A stretch of 46,965 nucleotides of DNA from Planctomycetota bacterium (GTDB taxonomy: Bacteria > Planctomycetota > Planctomycetia > Isosphaerales > Isosphaeraceae): assembly GCA_021791715.1 (NCBI GenBank), contig JAJYWB010000046.1:1-46965 (forward strand), in the 5' to 3' direction. A model generated the notes under the pieces. The model was given only the letters and a program-made list of their open reading frames with translations, was not told the origin of the DNA and did not search any database. Positions 26,801 through 34,746 of the stretch are shown one piece after another. The position numbers and the translations under genes were made by a program. Position 1 is the stretch's first letter. Each line of letters opens with the position of its first letter.

Positions 26801-27568
26801 CCGCTGGTTCTGACGGGTGAAAAGGTTTCGCGCGACGGCGCGGCCGCGGAGCGTGCGAAAGCGATCGCGAACGCGGTTCGAGCGAGCGGCGTCGAGCCCG
26901 TCGTCGAGCTTTCGGGCGGGTCGGCGACGCGTCCCAAGATCGAATCGGCCGCGGCCGACGCGAAACTGATCGTGATCGCGACCTCGGGTTTGACGGGTTT
27001 GGGGAAGTTCGCGTCGGCGATCGATTCGCCTCCCGGATCGATCGGCCTCGTCACCTTCGAATCGATCACCAGGCGTGAAATCGTCGGTTACGATCGAGCG
27101 CTTTTGGAGGGGTTAACGCTTTCTGGATTCAACATGATTAAAAACCAATTAGACGATAATCCGCTTGCGGATCGATCGCTCGGGTTCGCGACGGTCGAGT
27201 CGATCGCCGATTGGAATCTTTCGGGTCGGGATGCGATCGTGATCGCTCCGGTCGCGGGTCCGAAGGGGGAGTTCGACCGCACGCCTCGAGGCGCGGCTTC
27301 GGCGTTCGTCGCCGCGGGGGCGCGCGGCGTCGTCACGTCGCTCGGCGGCGACGACCCCGAATCTACCGAGATGTTTCTATCGCTTTACCTTAAGAACCTT
27401 TATGTGAATAAGCAATCTTGTGTCGACGCGTTCCGCGCGGCGCGGCTTGAACTGATGCGCGGCTCGACGACCGCGGGCGGAGGAGCGGGAGCGAAAGGCG
27501 AAGGAGGGGCGAAGCGGCCGACCGTGAAGTCGTGGGGAACCTTCGTTCTTTGGGGCGATCCGCGCTGA
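23813..27568 (+). CDS. TPR-CHAT protein with a degenerate CHAT domain
   Basis: 1251 residues. ATG 23813 gives a short hydrophobic N-terminus (MNYVFGVLVCMLPAS), possibly a signal peptide. Residues about 75-700 are a long run of 42-residue TPRs of the kinesin-light-chain type (HPDYATSLNNLGMLLWAQND and similar). From about 805 comes a CHAT (caspase-fold peptidase) domain: PQKSVLIDFVLYE, YILISPDGAIDGVLWDALPG, and a C-terminal ASAFVAAGARGVVTSL. The conserved ATHG reads ATSG (Ser1058 for the catalytic His) and the conserved SACET reads APVAG (Pro1146 for the Cys), so both catalytic residues seem lost. TPR-CHAT proteins act in stress or defence proteolysis; this one would be a binding scaffold or pseudoprotease. 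No CRISPR or toxin partner is adjacent. Confidence 0.85.
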   Translation: MNYVFGVLVCMLPASQDSPRPDAKTPAVSEFRGAGEARDRSRREADVKLAEAKKLQDEIPKLSAEGRLQDVMKATRRIVEIRREALGEKNPAYAASLNHLGRLLWSQGDLAGAQPLIEQALRIEKENLGERHPDYAKNLDNLAFLFKAQGKLEKARELFEEGARIRKEALGWKHVDYANALDNLAKLALDRGDFVEARRLFQEAMAIRKEAAGEYSSEYATSMINLALLDEKMGNVAGAEALIRGALAIQFSTDRRSIFIDSLDDVAASLQEIGDLPTARLLLEHAVARRKEESGIKHPDYATSLNNLGMLLWAQNDLTGARELIEEALRIRKESIGERHPAYLTSLNNLAVLLQAKGDFAAAKPLFEKTLALRKEVLGERSPDYAVSLANLAEFYRAQGVLGEARRLLELSVATRLRGLGGEHASTATGLTNLASTARAQGDLAAAGVYYERALRIREKTLGPKDVNTLISVMNLASVYHEQGRLNDAKALFERAAGAYQAIKVKNRGEPSAALFGLGTTALDRGDYATARDAIDGALAIRFDALGNRHPDYINTLAVLGEIEVAAGRFDRGESRLDQVRDLRSRGRGTRGPGYAGALGDLAALKARAGDFDRARKLSIEELAIRRDTLGEGHPGVAFNRLDLALIALGSGDAAGALDEVERSLELFEGAVAKAGPALVDRQSVAIDRRRKVAVDLALSLTKSMRDQDAKIYKHVLSWKGFPLATTVARRRLDRDSKARDLIAAASRVRTRLSAAYAELALVGGDEIENKMKHIHDRVAERGRLEAELAGRSTAGRADSRPEVAAAALPQKSVLIDFVLYEDQEPIDDGKSIGREPKYAAFVLKPAGAIERVELGAAAAIDGAIEAARRAIFEPGRDPTDELAAVKKRVWTPLESKIQGTDYILISPDGAIDGVLWDALPGAAAGSYLIEKYAFMMIPEAVLLCAPRAEVDRRAKGAVIAANVDFDRIDSAVESSDLVSKSSSETDATAGSTRTSPLVLTGEKVSRDGAAAERAKAIANAVRASGVEPVVELSGGSATRPKIESAAADAKLIVIATSGLTGLGKFASAIDSPPGSIGLVTFESITRREIVGYDRALLEGLTLSGFNMIKNQLDDNPLADRSLGFATVESIADWNLSGRDAIVIAPVAGPKGEFDRTPRGAASAFVAAGARGVVTSLGGDDPESTEMFLSLYLKNLYVNKQSCVDAFRAARLELMRGSTTAGGGAGAKGEGGAKRPTVKSWGTFVLWGDPR

Positions 27569-27960
27569 GATCGGGTCGAGCGATCGATCCGATCCCGACC
27601 GCGATCGTGAGTAACGAGTTTTTATTTGTAAGTATATAAAAATCATGTTTCAATCGACGAGGCCGGGTTCCGATTCTCGGTCGATTTCGTGATCGGTTTC
27701 ATGATCGTGGAATCGATCGGCGATTGATGGAACGATCCGCGATCGAAGAATCGGTTCGCTTTCAAGCGAGCATGGATGTCGGTTTCGAGGCCGAATTTTG
27801 TCGACATGACATGCAACCTCGGCTTTCGGCCGACGTAGAAAAATTGACAATCGTGTGCGGCGAACTAGGCTGCTAGCGGGAGTCGGTTTTGGAATTCCAA
27901 CATGGCGCGCCGGTCGTCGCTTTGGAAGCGATCAAACATTCTCCGAGGGGTTCGAAAAAC
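27569..27960. other. Intergenic region before the diguanylate cyclase
   Basis: Many overlapping GATCG/CGATC words but no clear gene. An AT-rich patch sits at 27608-27650. The only site I can support is the promoter at 27844-27871. Confidence 0.45.
27844..27871 (+). promoter_or_regulatory. Sigma-70-type promoter of the diguanylate cyclase gene
   Basis: A perfect TTGACA (27844-27849) is followed 16 bases later by TAGGCT (27866-27871). Transcription would begin near 27878, leaving a leader of about 83 bases before ATG 27961. This also argues against an upstream in-frame TTG at 27889. Confidence 0.6.
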
Positions 27961-28932
27961 ATGGACGACAAAGGGGTTACATTCCTCAGCGATTTGGCGA
28001 GGGAACGCCGGGTTATCGACACGTGTCGCCCAGAAGATCCCCGCCCGCTTTATCTCTTGGTTCAAAACGGAGGCGTTCCGGGGGCTCTCGTGATGCTTCA
28101 TCCGGGGATCAATCGGATTGGTCGATCGAGCGACAACTCGATTCAGTTCAACGACGAAACGGTGTCGCGGTTTCACGCGGTGATCGCGCACGAAAGCGAA
28201 GGCGCGGCGAAACTGACCGATCTGGGGAGCACGAACGGAACGTATCTCAACGGCAACCGCGTTGAGAAACAAAAGCCCGTCAAGTTGCGCGACGGCGATC
28301 GGATCCAGATCGGCGCGACGGTCGTCGTCAAGATCGTCCGGCCCGACGCCGCCGACGAACGGTTCCAGCGCGAGCTTTTCGATCGCGCCGTGCGCGACCC
28401 GCTCACCCGGTTGTATAACCGCGGTTATTTTTACGACCAAGTGTTTGTTCTACATACTTGCGCAGCTAAAAAACAACTTGTTCTAGCTTTGATTATGTTG
28501 GATATCGATCATTTTAAATCGATTAACGACACGTACGGGCATGATACGGGGGACGTGGTGCTGCGCGAGGTGGCGCAGACGTTGCGGCAATCGACTCGTT
28601 CCGAGGATCTCGCGGCGCGGTACGGCGGCGAGGAGTTCATCGTGGCGTTGCCGGTATCGTCGGCGGATCAGGCGACCGATCGAGCCGAACGGATTCGAGG
28701 CGATATCGAGGAGCGAACGATTCGGGGCCCGAGGGGCGAGCGAATTCCGGTGACCGCGAGCGTCGGGCTGGTTTGCGCTCAACCCGATCAACCGACCGAC
28801 GTTCCGTCGTTGATCGCTTCGGCGGATCTTTGTTTGTATCGAGCCAAAAAATTGGGTAGAAACCGCGTCGTGTTGGGTCGTCCGTCGCTTTCGTCGTTCG
28901 GCGGCGGAACGCATACGACATTTGAAATTTGA
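27961..28932 (+). CDS. Diguanylate cyclase with an N-terminal FHA domain
   Basis: 323 residues, no signal peptide or membrane segment. An FHA domain (about 35-125: RIGRSSDNSIQF, SRFHAVI, STNGTYLNG) binds phosphothreonine. The GGDEF domain (about 145-310) has DPLTRLYNRGYF, DIDHFKSINDTYGH and an intact GGEEF at 222-226, so it should make cyclic di-GMP. RSED at 213-216, five residues before GGEEF, is the RxxD product-inhibition site. ATG 27961 has GAGGGG upstream at 27945-27950. FHA input ties c-di-GMP output to a Ser/Thr kinase; a kinase is encoded at 40758, but a link to it is only a guess. Confidence 0.93.
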   Translation: MDDKGVTFLSDLARERRVIDTCRPEDPRPLYLLVQNGGVPGALVMLHPGINRIGRSSDNSIQFNDETVSRFHAVIAHESEGAAKLTDLGSTNGTYLNGNRVEKQKPVKLRDGDRIQIGATVVVKIVRPDAADERFQRELFDRAVRDPLTRLYNRGYFYDQVFVLHTCAAKKQLVLALIMLDIDHFKSINDTYGHDTGDVVLREVAQTLRQSTRSEDLAARYGGEEFIVALPVSSADQATDRAERIRGDIEERTIRGPRGERIPVTASVGLVCAQPDQPTDVPSLIASADLCLYRAKKLGRNRVVLGRPSLSSFGGGTHTTFEI

Positions 28933-29156
28933 CGACGATTCGACGCGCTTCTTTCCGTTCTCGTTCGCGGCGTACGCCCCGGCGTGTGAATCGCGTTCGG
29001 GGCGGATTCGCCGAGATCACGCCGATTTTCGTTCGCTCGCGGCGGAAGTCCGGCTTAAAATCGATTGTTCGGGATCGAACCCTCGAACCGAGGAATTGTT
29101 CGATCCTCGTCGCCGCGTCGATCGATTGAAGAGTCCGGATGGGAAGATTAATAGAT

Positions 29157-30035
29157 ATGGCGATATCAACACATTCTGAAACGGCGTCGACTCGAAGCGA
29201 TCTTCCGCCGTTTTCGCTTGGGGTTTGCAGTTGGAGTTTACAGGTTTCGAGCGTGGCCGAATTGAAGCGGCTGCTCGACGGGCTGGGAGTGAACACGGCG
29301 CAAATCGCTTGCGGCGATCCGCATCACGCTTCCTGGATCGAGGGGGACTCGATGCCCGCGGCGGCGCTCGCTTCGGGGATCAAGTTGAGCGGAGCGATGC
29401 TGGGATTCGCGGGAGAGGATTACACGAGCCCTGCGACGATCAAGGCGACGGGAGGATTCGGCGATCCCGCGACCCGGGGTGAACGGATCGAACGGCTGAA
29501 ATGGGGACTGGCGCGAACACGTGAGCTTAAGCTTACTGATTTGACTCTTCACGCGGGTTTCATTCCCGAACCCGGCGACGCCGACCGCAAGGCGTTTCTT
29601 GATACGTTGGCGCTCGCGGGGGATCTCGCGGCGGAACAGGGAGTGGTGCTCGCGTTCGAGACGGGGCAAGAACCCGCGAGCCTGCTTAAGACGACGCTCG
29701 ACGAGTTAAAATGTCCAAACATTAAAGTGAATTTTGATCCCGCGAACATGCTGTTGTATAACATGGGCGATCCGATCGCGGCGGTCGAGCTGCTGGCGGG
29801 ATCGATACGGAGCGTGCACGTGAAAGACGCGATTCGGCCGCGGGTTACTGGAGCGTGGGGCGAGGAGGTTCCGCTCGGTCGCGGCGAGGTGAACATCGCC
29901 GGATTCACGGCGGCTTTAAAATCGACGGGATACGCGGGGCCATTGATCATCGAACGCGAGGTCGGCGATCAGGCGGCGCGGATCCGCGATATCGCGGCGG
30001 GGCTCGATCTTCTTCGGCGGATTCTCTCGGAGTGA
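29157..30035 (+). CDS. Sugar-phosphate isomerase/epimerase (AP endonuclease 2-like TIM barrel)
   Basis: 292 residues from ATG 29157 (an ATG at 29139 adds six residues; GGGAAGA at 29140-29146 favours the later one). A xylose-isomerase-like TIM barrel: LGVCSWSLQV at strand 1, TLHAGFIPE, LAFETGQEPA with a metal-ligand Glu, NFDPANMLLYNMGDP, VHVKDA and IIEREVGD with the second Glu. These His/Asp/Glu positions match the divalent-metal site of the family. Such proteins interconvert sugars or inositols, and planctomycetes carry many. The substrate is unknown, and no sugar transport or oxidoreductase gene is next to it. It converges on the J-domain gene. Confidence 0.8.
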   Translation: MAISTHSETASTRSDLPPFSLGVCSWSLQVSSVAELKRLLDGLGVNTAQIACGDPHHASWIEGDSMPAAALASGIKLSGAMLGFAGEDYTSPATIKATGGFGDPATRGERIERLKWGLARTRELKLTDLTLHAGFIPEPGDADRKAFLDTLALAGDLAAEQGVVLAFETGQEPASLLKTTLDELKCPNIKVNFDPANMLLYNMGDPIAAVELLAGSIRSVHVKDAIRPRVTGAWGEEVPLGRGEVNIAGFTAALKSTGYAGPLIIEREVGDQAARIRDIAAGLDLLRRILSE

Positions 30036-30061
30036 AAGGTATAGTATATAGATATGATTGT

Positions 30062-30081
30062 TGGCGATGAAGCTATCGCCA
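30062..30081. terminator. Hairpin between convergent genes
   Basis: TGGCGAT (30062-30068) pairs perfectly with ATCGCCA (30075-30081) around a 6-base loop, just after the isomerase stop and over the last codons of the J-domain gene on the other strand. It could serve both transcripts. Confidence 0.4.
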
Positions 30082-30789
30082 TTGACGCGGAAGGATAATT
30101 TCACGCGTCCATTGTTTGACGCCGAGGCCGCGTTCGACGAGGGCGCGGCGGAGCGTTTGGAAGGCTTCGTAGGCTTCGGTCGCGGTGGAAAAGCCGGCCC
30201 AGCCGTCGAACGACGAAGCGTCGACCGCGGCCCGCGCCGAGAGGGCTCGCGGGTCGTTCTCGACGTGCGCGAACGCTTCGCTCAGGTCGGTTTGGATCGC
30301 GGCGATCGCATCGGGATCTAGTTTGGACGGATCGCAATCGTTCGAGGGCCAAACGACGTTGAGCGAGCAACTGAGGTTGCGCTCGGCCGCGGCGTGGGGA
30401 TTGAGCATCGTCCACGATCCGTCGACTTCGAATCGGAGGCAATAAAGTTCGACATCGACGAGTTTTGCGGGATCGTCGAGAGCGTCTTCGACTCCTTTGC
30501 GAATCCGTTCGTCGATCGCATCGCGGAGGCGAGGCTTGGGTTCGGCGCTCCAAGACGGGGGGACGACGGGAGCGGAGGCGCGCATCTCGGCGACGGCTCG
30601 GTTCATCACGCGATCGGTGCTCAAGATTTCATAAGCACGATGTACGAGTTTGAAAGCCCAGTCGTCGCCGCCGTGATCGGGGTGATGCTTTTTCGATCGC
30701 TCGAGATAAGCCGATCGAACCTCGGCGAGCGTCGCGGTCGCCGAAACGCCGAGGATCTCGCGAGGTTCGAATTCAAAACTGTGAGTCAT
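30073..30789 (-). CDS. J-domain (DnaJ-like) protein
   Basis: 238 residues. The N-terminal J domain (about 9-62) has EILGVSATATLAEVRSAYLE and the HPD tripeptide (36-38) needed to stimulate the DnaK ATPase. The Gly/Phe-rich, zinc-finger and substrate-binding parts of true DnaJ are missing. The remaining 175 residues are an unrecognised soluble domain with a Trp/Cys-rich centre (SWTMLNPHAAAERNL). It is therefore a specialised co-chaperone rather than DnaJ itself. No partner is encoded nearby. Confidence 0.8.
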   Translation of the reverse strand: MTHSFEFEPREILGVSATATLAEVRSAYLERSKKHHPDHGGDDWAFKLVHRAYEILSTDRVMNRAVAEMRASAPVVPPSWSAEPKPRLRDAIDERIRKGVEDALDDPAKLVDVELYCLRFEVDGSWTMLNPHAAAERNLSCSLNVVWPSNDCDPSKLDPDAIAAIQTDLSEAFAHVENDPRALSARAAVDASSFDGWAGFSTATEAYEAFQTLRRALVERGLGVKQWTREIILPRQWR

Positions 30790-30986
30790 GTATGCATTTA
30801 TATCGAATAAAAATTCGGCCGAAGCCGAAGCCTCGACCGGGAGAGATCGTCGTCGATCGGGATCGTTTGGGGGGGAATGACGAATCTCCGAAGGATACGA
30901 TCGTGTCGTCGATCCGAAAAGACGCGACTCAGGAAAATATCGGACCTTTCAGGAGAGAATTCGGCGATTCGCATCGGCGACGATCG

Positions 30987-31313
30987 TTATTCAACGACCT
31001 CTTCGATGACGTTGACGAGCGATTCGCCGGCCTCGGTCAGACGATAGACGAGAAATTTACCGGTGCGGATCGGCTCGATCAAATGTCCGTGACGTAACAA
31101 GCTGAGGTGATGGCTCAAAGCGGGAGGGCTCTGAGTTCCCAGAATCGAGCAGAGTTCGGAAACTTTTCGCTCTTGCTCGTTGAGCAATAAAAGCACTTGA
31201 ACCCGTGTGGGGTCGGAAACACGTTTTAACAGATCGGCGACTCGACGAATGTCTGCCAAACGTTTGGCGCCGGGAGTTTGATTGGAGCGGGTCGACGCGG
31301 CGGTGCGGGCCAT
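30987..31313 (-). CDS. ArsR-family winged-helix regulator
   Basis: 108 residues, close to the family length. The winged helix-turn-helix runs from about 25 to 100: LLKRVSDPTRVQVLLLLNE, then SELCSILGTQSPPALSHHLSLL as the recognition region, and the wing RTGKFLVYRLT. The ELCVCDL-type metal-binding cysteines of ArsR/SmtB sensors are absent (only one Cys, in ELCSIL), so it probably does not sense metal through that site. GAGG lies about seven bases before ATG 31313. No metal-resistance or transport gene is beside it. A palindrome at 31368-31383 upstream may be its own operator. Confidence 0.85.
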   Translation of the reverse strand: MARTAASTRSNQTPGAKRLADIRRVADLLKRVSDPTRVQVLLLLNEQERKVSELCSILGTQSPPALSHHLSLLRHGHLIEPIRTGKFLVYRLTEAGESLVNVIEEVVE

Positions 31314-31789
31314 TCCGGTTCCTCGGTGAAAAATGGAGATCGAAGCGAATTAACCACTTAAAAGGATCATCGAACGCTCGATGAACAATCGGTCTTATTG
31401 ACTTAGACGATTGAGAGCCAACCGTCAAGATTTTTCAATGATCCTCTTAGACAAACTTCACTCGAAAGTGATGCTTTCAAAATCATACGGGTAAAGTCAA
31501 CCGAGCTTTTAAGAATTCGATACTTGGAACGCGACGAGTTCTTGTTTTCAAGCCTGTACGCGACGCGAGTCGATGCGAGGCGACGAAACGTAGCGATCGT
31601 GAAATCTCGGCGAGCGCTTTGCGTCGGAACCGGCGACTCGATCTGTCACGCCATGCATGGATTGACGTAAAGGCTTGTGTATCGCTCAGGGAATCGGTCG
31701 TCGGAGAGGACGATTCGACCACAACGGGTGATCAACCGAGAGCCGGGCGGGCTCTGGACATTTGACGAGGCGGCTTGAGGAGCGCGAAC
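31314..31789. other. Divergent intergenic region between the ArsR-type regulator and csrA
   Basis: Holds the upstream regions of both genes. The ArsR side has the palindrome at 31368-31383 and further short inverted words (GGATCAT/ATGATCC at 31364/31438; TTGAC/GTCAA around 31399-31430). No gene is supported; the open frames lack codon bias and family features. Confidence 0.45.
31368..31383. promoter_or_regulatory. Palindrome upstream of the ArsR-type gene (possible operator)
   Basis: CATCGA and TCGATG form a perfect inverted repeat around ACGC, 55 bases before the regulator start on the minus strand, a suitable place for autoregulation. ArsR-family dimers bind such imperfect 6-12 bp dyads. 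Confidence 0.35.
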
Positions 31790-32053
31790 ATGCTGGTTCT
31801 GACCCGGAAGGTTGGCGAAAGGATTCATATCGGCGATCAAATCGTGGTGACTTTGGTTCGTATCCAGAACGACAAGGTTCGGATCGGGATCGACGCCCCG
31901 GCCGACGTGGTGATTCATCGCGAAGAGGTTTATCAGCGAGTCGAGGCGAGTCGATCCGCGACGCAGCACGCGGGCGACGCCAAAACGATCGAACGCGATC
32001 GCGAGGGGCTTGTTGAAGGCGAAATACCGACCCCTCCGTGCGGCAGGTTTTAA
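31790..32053 (+). CDS. csrA: Carbon storage regulator CsrA
   Basis: An 87-residue RNA-binding translational regulator that covers GGA motifs in leader RNAs. MLVLTRKVGERIHIGD opens the protein exactly as in the family, and the RNA-binding RVGIDAP-type stretch (here KVRIGIDAPADVVIHREEV) is intact. The tail after about residue 60 is longer than the 61-residue E. coli protein and has no known role. ATG 31790 follows GAGGAG at 31777-31782; GGA in that site could allow self-control. Flagellar genes and fliW, common neighbours of csrA, are not in the window. Confidence 0.95.
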   Translation: MLVLTRKVGERIHIGDQIVVTLVRIQNDKVRIGIDAPADVVIHREEVYQRVEASRSATQHAGDAKTIERDREGLVEGEIPTPPCGRF

Positions 32054-32188
32054 TTTATAAGTCGATATCGGCGGTCGAGCGAAGCGTCTTTCGGCGTGCG
32101 GCCGCCGGGCCGTTGAGATCGACGCGAGGATTTCGATAGGAAACGCGAGCGTTTAGGCGAAATCGATTCGAAGGCTTTGTTTGGGCCG

Positions 32189-32228
32189 GCGACTTATCGA
32201 ATCAACCGTTACATTAACGATAAGTCGC
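32189..32228 (+). terminator. Strong hairpin between csrA and thrC
   Basis: GCGACTTATCG (32189-32199) pairs perfectly with CGATAAGTCGC (32218-32228): 11 base pairs around an 18-base loop. It lies 135 bases after csrA and 61 bases before ATG 32290 of thrC. No T-run follows, so it could equally be a leader structure of thrC. Confidence 0.5.
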
Positions 32229-32289
32229 GCCTCCTTGGACGGATGATCGATTCGTCGGGCGTGATCAACACCAGCACCGAGCCGATCCG

Positions 32290-33717
32290 ATGCCAGTCGT
32301 CGCCAAGACCCGTACCGATACGGCGTTCCAACAATGTTTAAACGCCGATTGTCGGGCGACGTTCGGGGTCGATCAAACGCTATTCGCGTGCCCCGATTGC
32401 GGCGATCTTTTGGACGTTACGTACGACTGGGATCGGTTGCCGATTCCCGGTCGCGTCCCTTTTGATTCGACCCGACTTGATCGGTCCGATCCGCTCAATT
32501 TTTCGGGGGTTTGGCGGTTTCGCGAGCTTTTGCCGTTCGCCGCCGAGGAATCGATCGTCACGATCGGCGAGGGGCAAACGTTATTGCGCGGATCGGACAA
32601 AGTGGGGTCGTACATCGGTTTGAACCCCGGCCGATTGCTGTTGCAATATGAAGGGCTCAATCCTTCGGGAAGTTTTAAAGACAACGGGATGACCGCGGCG
32701 TTCACGCACGCGCGGATCGTCGGAGCACGGCGGGTGGCGTGCGCGAGTACGGGGAACACTTCGGCGGCGCTCGCGGTTTTTTGCTCGGCGACATCGTTCG
32801 GCTTCCGCGCGATCATCTTTATCGGCACGGGGAAAATCGCCTACGGCAAGCTGGCGCAGGCGCTCGATCACGGCGCGCTGACGGTTCAGATCGTCGGCGA
32901 TTTCGACGACGCGATGGCGCGGGTGCGAGACGTGACCGATCGGCTCGGCGTTTATCTGATGAATTCGGTCAATCCGTTCCGGCTCGAGGGTCAAAAAACG
33001 ATCATGTATCGGATCCTTGAAGCGATGAACGGGCGGATACCCGATTGGATCGTCGTTCCCGGGGGCAATTTGGGGAATTCGAGCGCGTTCGGCAAGGCGT
33101 TTCTCGAGCTCAAGCAGTTGGATTTGATCGATCGGATTCCGCGTCTCGCGGTGATCAACGCCGCGGGGGCGCGGACGCTCGACGAGTTGTATAACGAGCG
33201 CGGGTTGCGTTGGAACGACGGTCGTCCCGATATGAGTTTGGCGAACGATTATTATTCCGAACTCGATTCGGCCGGATCAAAGGCTTCGACGATCGCTTCG
33301 GCGATCGAGATCAATCGGCCCGTGAACTTAAAGAAATGTTTGCGCGCGTTGGACGTGATGGACGGAACGGCGCGAAGCGTTTCGGATCAGGAGATTCTCG
33401 ACGCCAAGGCGTGCGTGGGCGCCGGCGGGTTGGGTTGCGAACCCGCGAGCGCCGCGAGCGTCGCGGGGGCGAAACGCTTGCGTGAAGAGGGGATCATATC
33501 GCCTGATGAAACCGTCGTTTGCGTGTTGACGGGTCATCAACTCAAGGATCCGACGGCGACGGTCGCTTACCACGCGGGGGATCAGGAGCTGTTCGACTCG
33601 GTGTTGGGAAGTCGCGGGGTGCGTCGCGCCGGGTTCGCCAACCGCCCCGTCGTCGTCGCCAACCAGATCGACGACATCGTCCGCGCGATCGCGCTTTACG
33701 GCGAGCCCGAGAGTTGA
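32290..33717 (+). CDS. thrC: Threonine synthase
   Basis: The PLP enzyme that converts O-phosphohomoserine to threonine, the last step of threonine biosynthesis, in the cytoplasm. 475 residues. An N-terminal zinc-ribbon-like Cys set (Cys16, Cys21, Cys34, Cys37) precedes the fold-type II domain. [11 protein letters not shown] carries the PLP Lys130, and [15 protein letters not shown] and [16 protein letters not shown] are the phosphate-binding loops. The length and N-terminal ribbon fit the archaeal/deep-branching ThrC class. dapB follows 118 bases later, grouping two aspartate-family steps. Confidence 0.92.
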   Translation: MPVVAKTRTDTAFQQCLNADCRATFGVDQTLFACPDCGDLLDVTYDWDRLPIPGRVPFDSTRLDRSDPLNFSGVWRFRELLPFAAEESIVTIGEGQTLLRGSDKVGSYIGLNPGRLLLQYEGLNPSGSFKDNGMTAAFTHARIVGARRVACASTGNTSAALAVFCSATSFGFRAIIFIGTGKIAYGKLAQALDHGALTVQIVGDFDDAMARVRDVTDRLGVYLMNSVNPFRLEGQKTIMYRILEAMNGRIPDWIVVPGGNLGNSSAFGKAFLELKQLDLIDRIPRLAVINAAGARTLDELYNERGLRWNDGRPDMSLANDYYSELDSAGSKASTIASAIEINRPVNLKKCLRALDVMDGTARSVSDQEILDAKACVGAGGLGCEPASAASVAGAKRLREEGIISPDETVVCVLTGHQLKDPTATVAYHAGDQELFDSVLGSRGVRRAGFANRPVVVANQIDDIVRAIALYGEPES

Positions 33718-33835
33718 GTTCGACGCTCCGTCGGAACTATATGAACATTCAAGTGTGTATTTTTGTAAGTCGATTATGATTTAACGGAGCGGCGTTTCGC
33801 CGATTCGGCGAGGCGTTCGACGGGGAGAATCGCTC

Positions 33836-34627
33836 GTGTCCGATCGAATGATCAAGGTGGGGATTCAAGGAGCGTCGGGGCGAATGGGGGCGCGATTGAT
33901 CGATCTGATTCGCGCCGACGCCGAACTGACGCTTGTCGCCGCGGTCGATCGTCCCGATCATCCTCGGCTGGGGGACGACGTCGGACTGATTCTCGGGTGC
34001 GGCTCTCTGGGTACGAAGCTGACCGCGGAAATACCGCTCGGCGCCGACGTTTGGATCGATTTTTCGACGCCCGGGGCGACGCTCGCGTTGGCGCGGGTTT
34101 GCCGCGACCGGAAGGTTCCGCTCGTCGTCGGGACGACGGGGCTCGAGCCCGAGGAGAAAGCCGAACTCGCCGAGATCGCGCGGTCGATCGCGGTTTTGGC
34201 GGCGCCGAACATGAGTCGGGCTGTGAATTTGTTGATGAAGCTCACCGCCGACGCGGCGCGGGCGATCGGACGCGAGTCGGACATTGAGATCGTCGAGCGA
34301 CATCATCATTTCAAGAAGGATTCACCGAGCGGGACGGCGGTTCGGCTCGCCGAGATCGTCGCCGAGGCGATCGGTTCCAACGCGATCGTACACGGACGCT
34401 CGGGGCTCGTCGGTGAGCGTCCCAGGGGAGAGATCGGCGTACATGCGCTCCGCGTGGGCGACAATCCGGGCGAACACACGGTCGTTTTCGGGCTGATGGG
34501 AGAGACGCTCGAGCTTTCGCATCGGGCGCTTTCGCGCGACGGTTTCGCGCGCGGCGCCCTCGACGCCGCCAAGTTTTTGATCGGCAAGCCCGCGGGATCT
34601 TACAAAATGTCCGATCTGCTCGAATGA
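33836..34627 (+). CDS. dapB: 4-hydroxy-tetrahydrodipicolinate reductase
   Basis: NAD(P)H-dependent reductase of the lysine/diaminopimelate pathway. 263 residues. The dinucleotide loop GIQGASGRMGARL is at the N-terminus, then WIDFSTPGATL, VVGTTGLEPEEKAEL, APNMSRAVNLLMKL, and the active-site signature ERHHHFKKDSPSGTA with its His-His and Lys. GTG 33836 is set by GGGGAG at 33822-33827. Its product feeds lysine and, if made here, peptidoglycan crosslinks. The 118- and 119-base gaps on either side suggest separate promoters. Confidence 0.95.
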   Translation: MSDRMIKVGIQGASGRMGARLIDLIRADAELTLVAAVDRPDHPRLGDDVGLILGCGSLGTKLTAEIPLGADVWIDFSTPGATLALARVCRDRKVPLVVGTTGLEPEEKAELAEIARSIAVLAAPNMSRAVNLLMKLTADAARAIGRESDIEIVERHHHFKKDSPSGTAVRLAEIVAEAIGSNAIVHGRSGLVGERPRGEIGVHALRVGDNPGEHTVVFGLMGETLELSHRALSRDGFARGALDAAKFLIGKPAGSYKMSDLLE

Positions 34628-34669
34628 ACCGACCGAGATTCCGGCGACGGGTCGAAACGCGATTCTCGG

Positions 34670-34698
34670 TTGCGAATCGGTTCGATCCGTTCTAGGCT
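34670..34698 (+). promoter_or_regulatory. Sigma-70-type promoter of the uxs gene
   Basis: TTGCGA (34670-34675) and TAGGCT (34693-34698) are 17 bases apart. The transcript would start near 34705, about 42 bases before the TTG start at 34747. The same TAGGCT -10 box precedes the diguanylate cyclase gene. Confidence 0.6.
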
Positions 34699-34746
34699 GA
34701 TGGCGGTGGGAGACTGAGATCGATTGAGTCGACGAGGGGAAACATC

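Noticed and set aside
27889..27960. Upstream TTG start for the diguanylate cyclase
   Set aside because: It lies only about 11 bases after the predicted transcription start, and the added residues show no family similarity.
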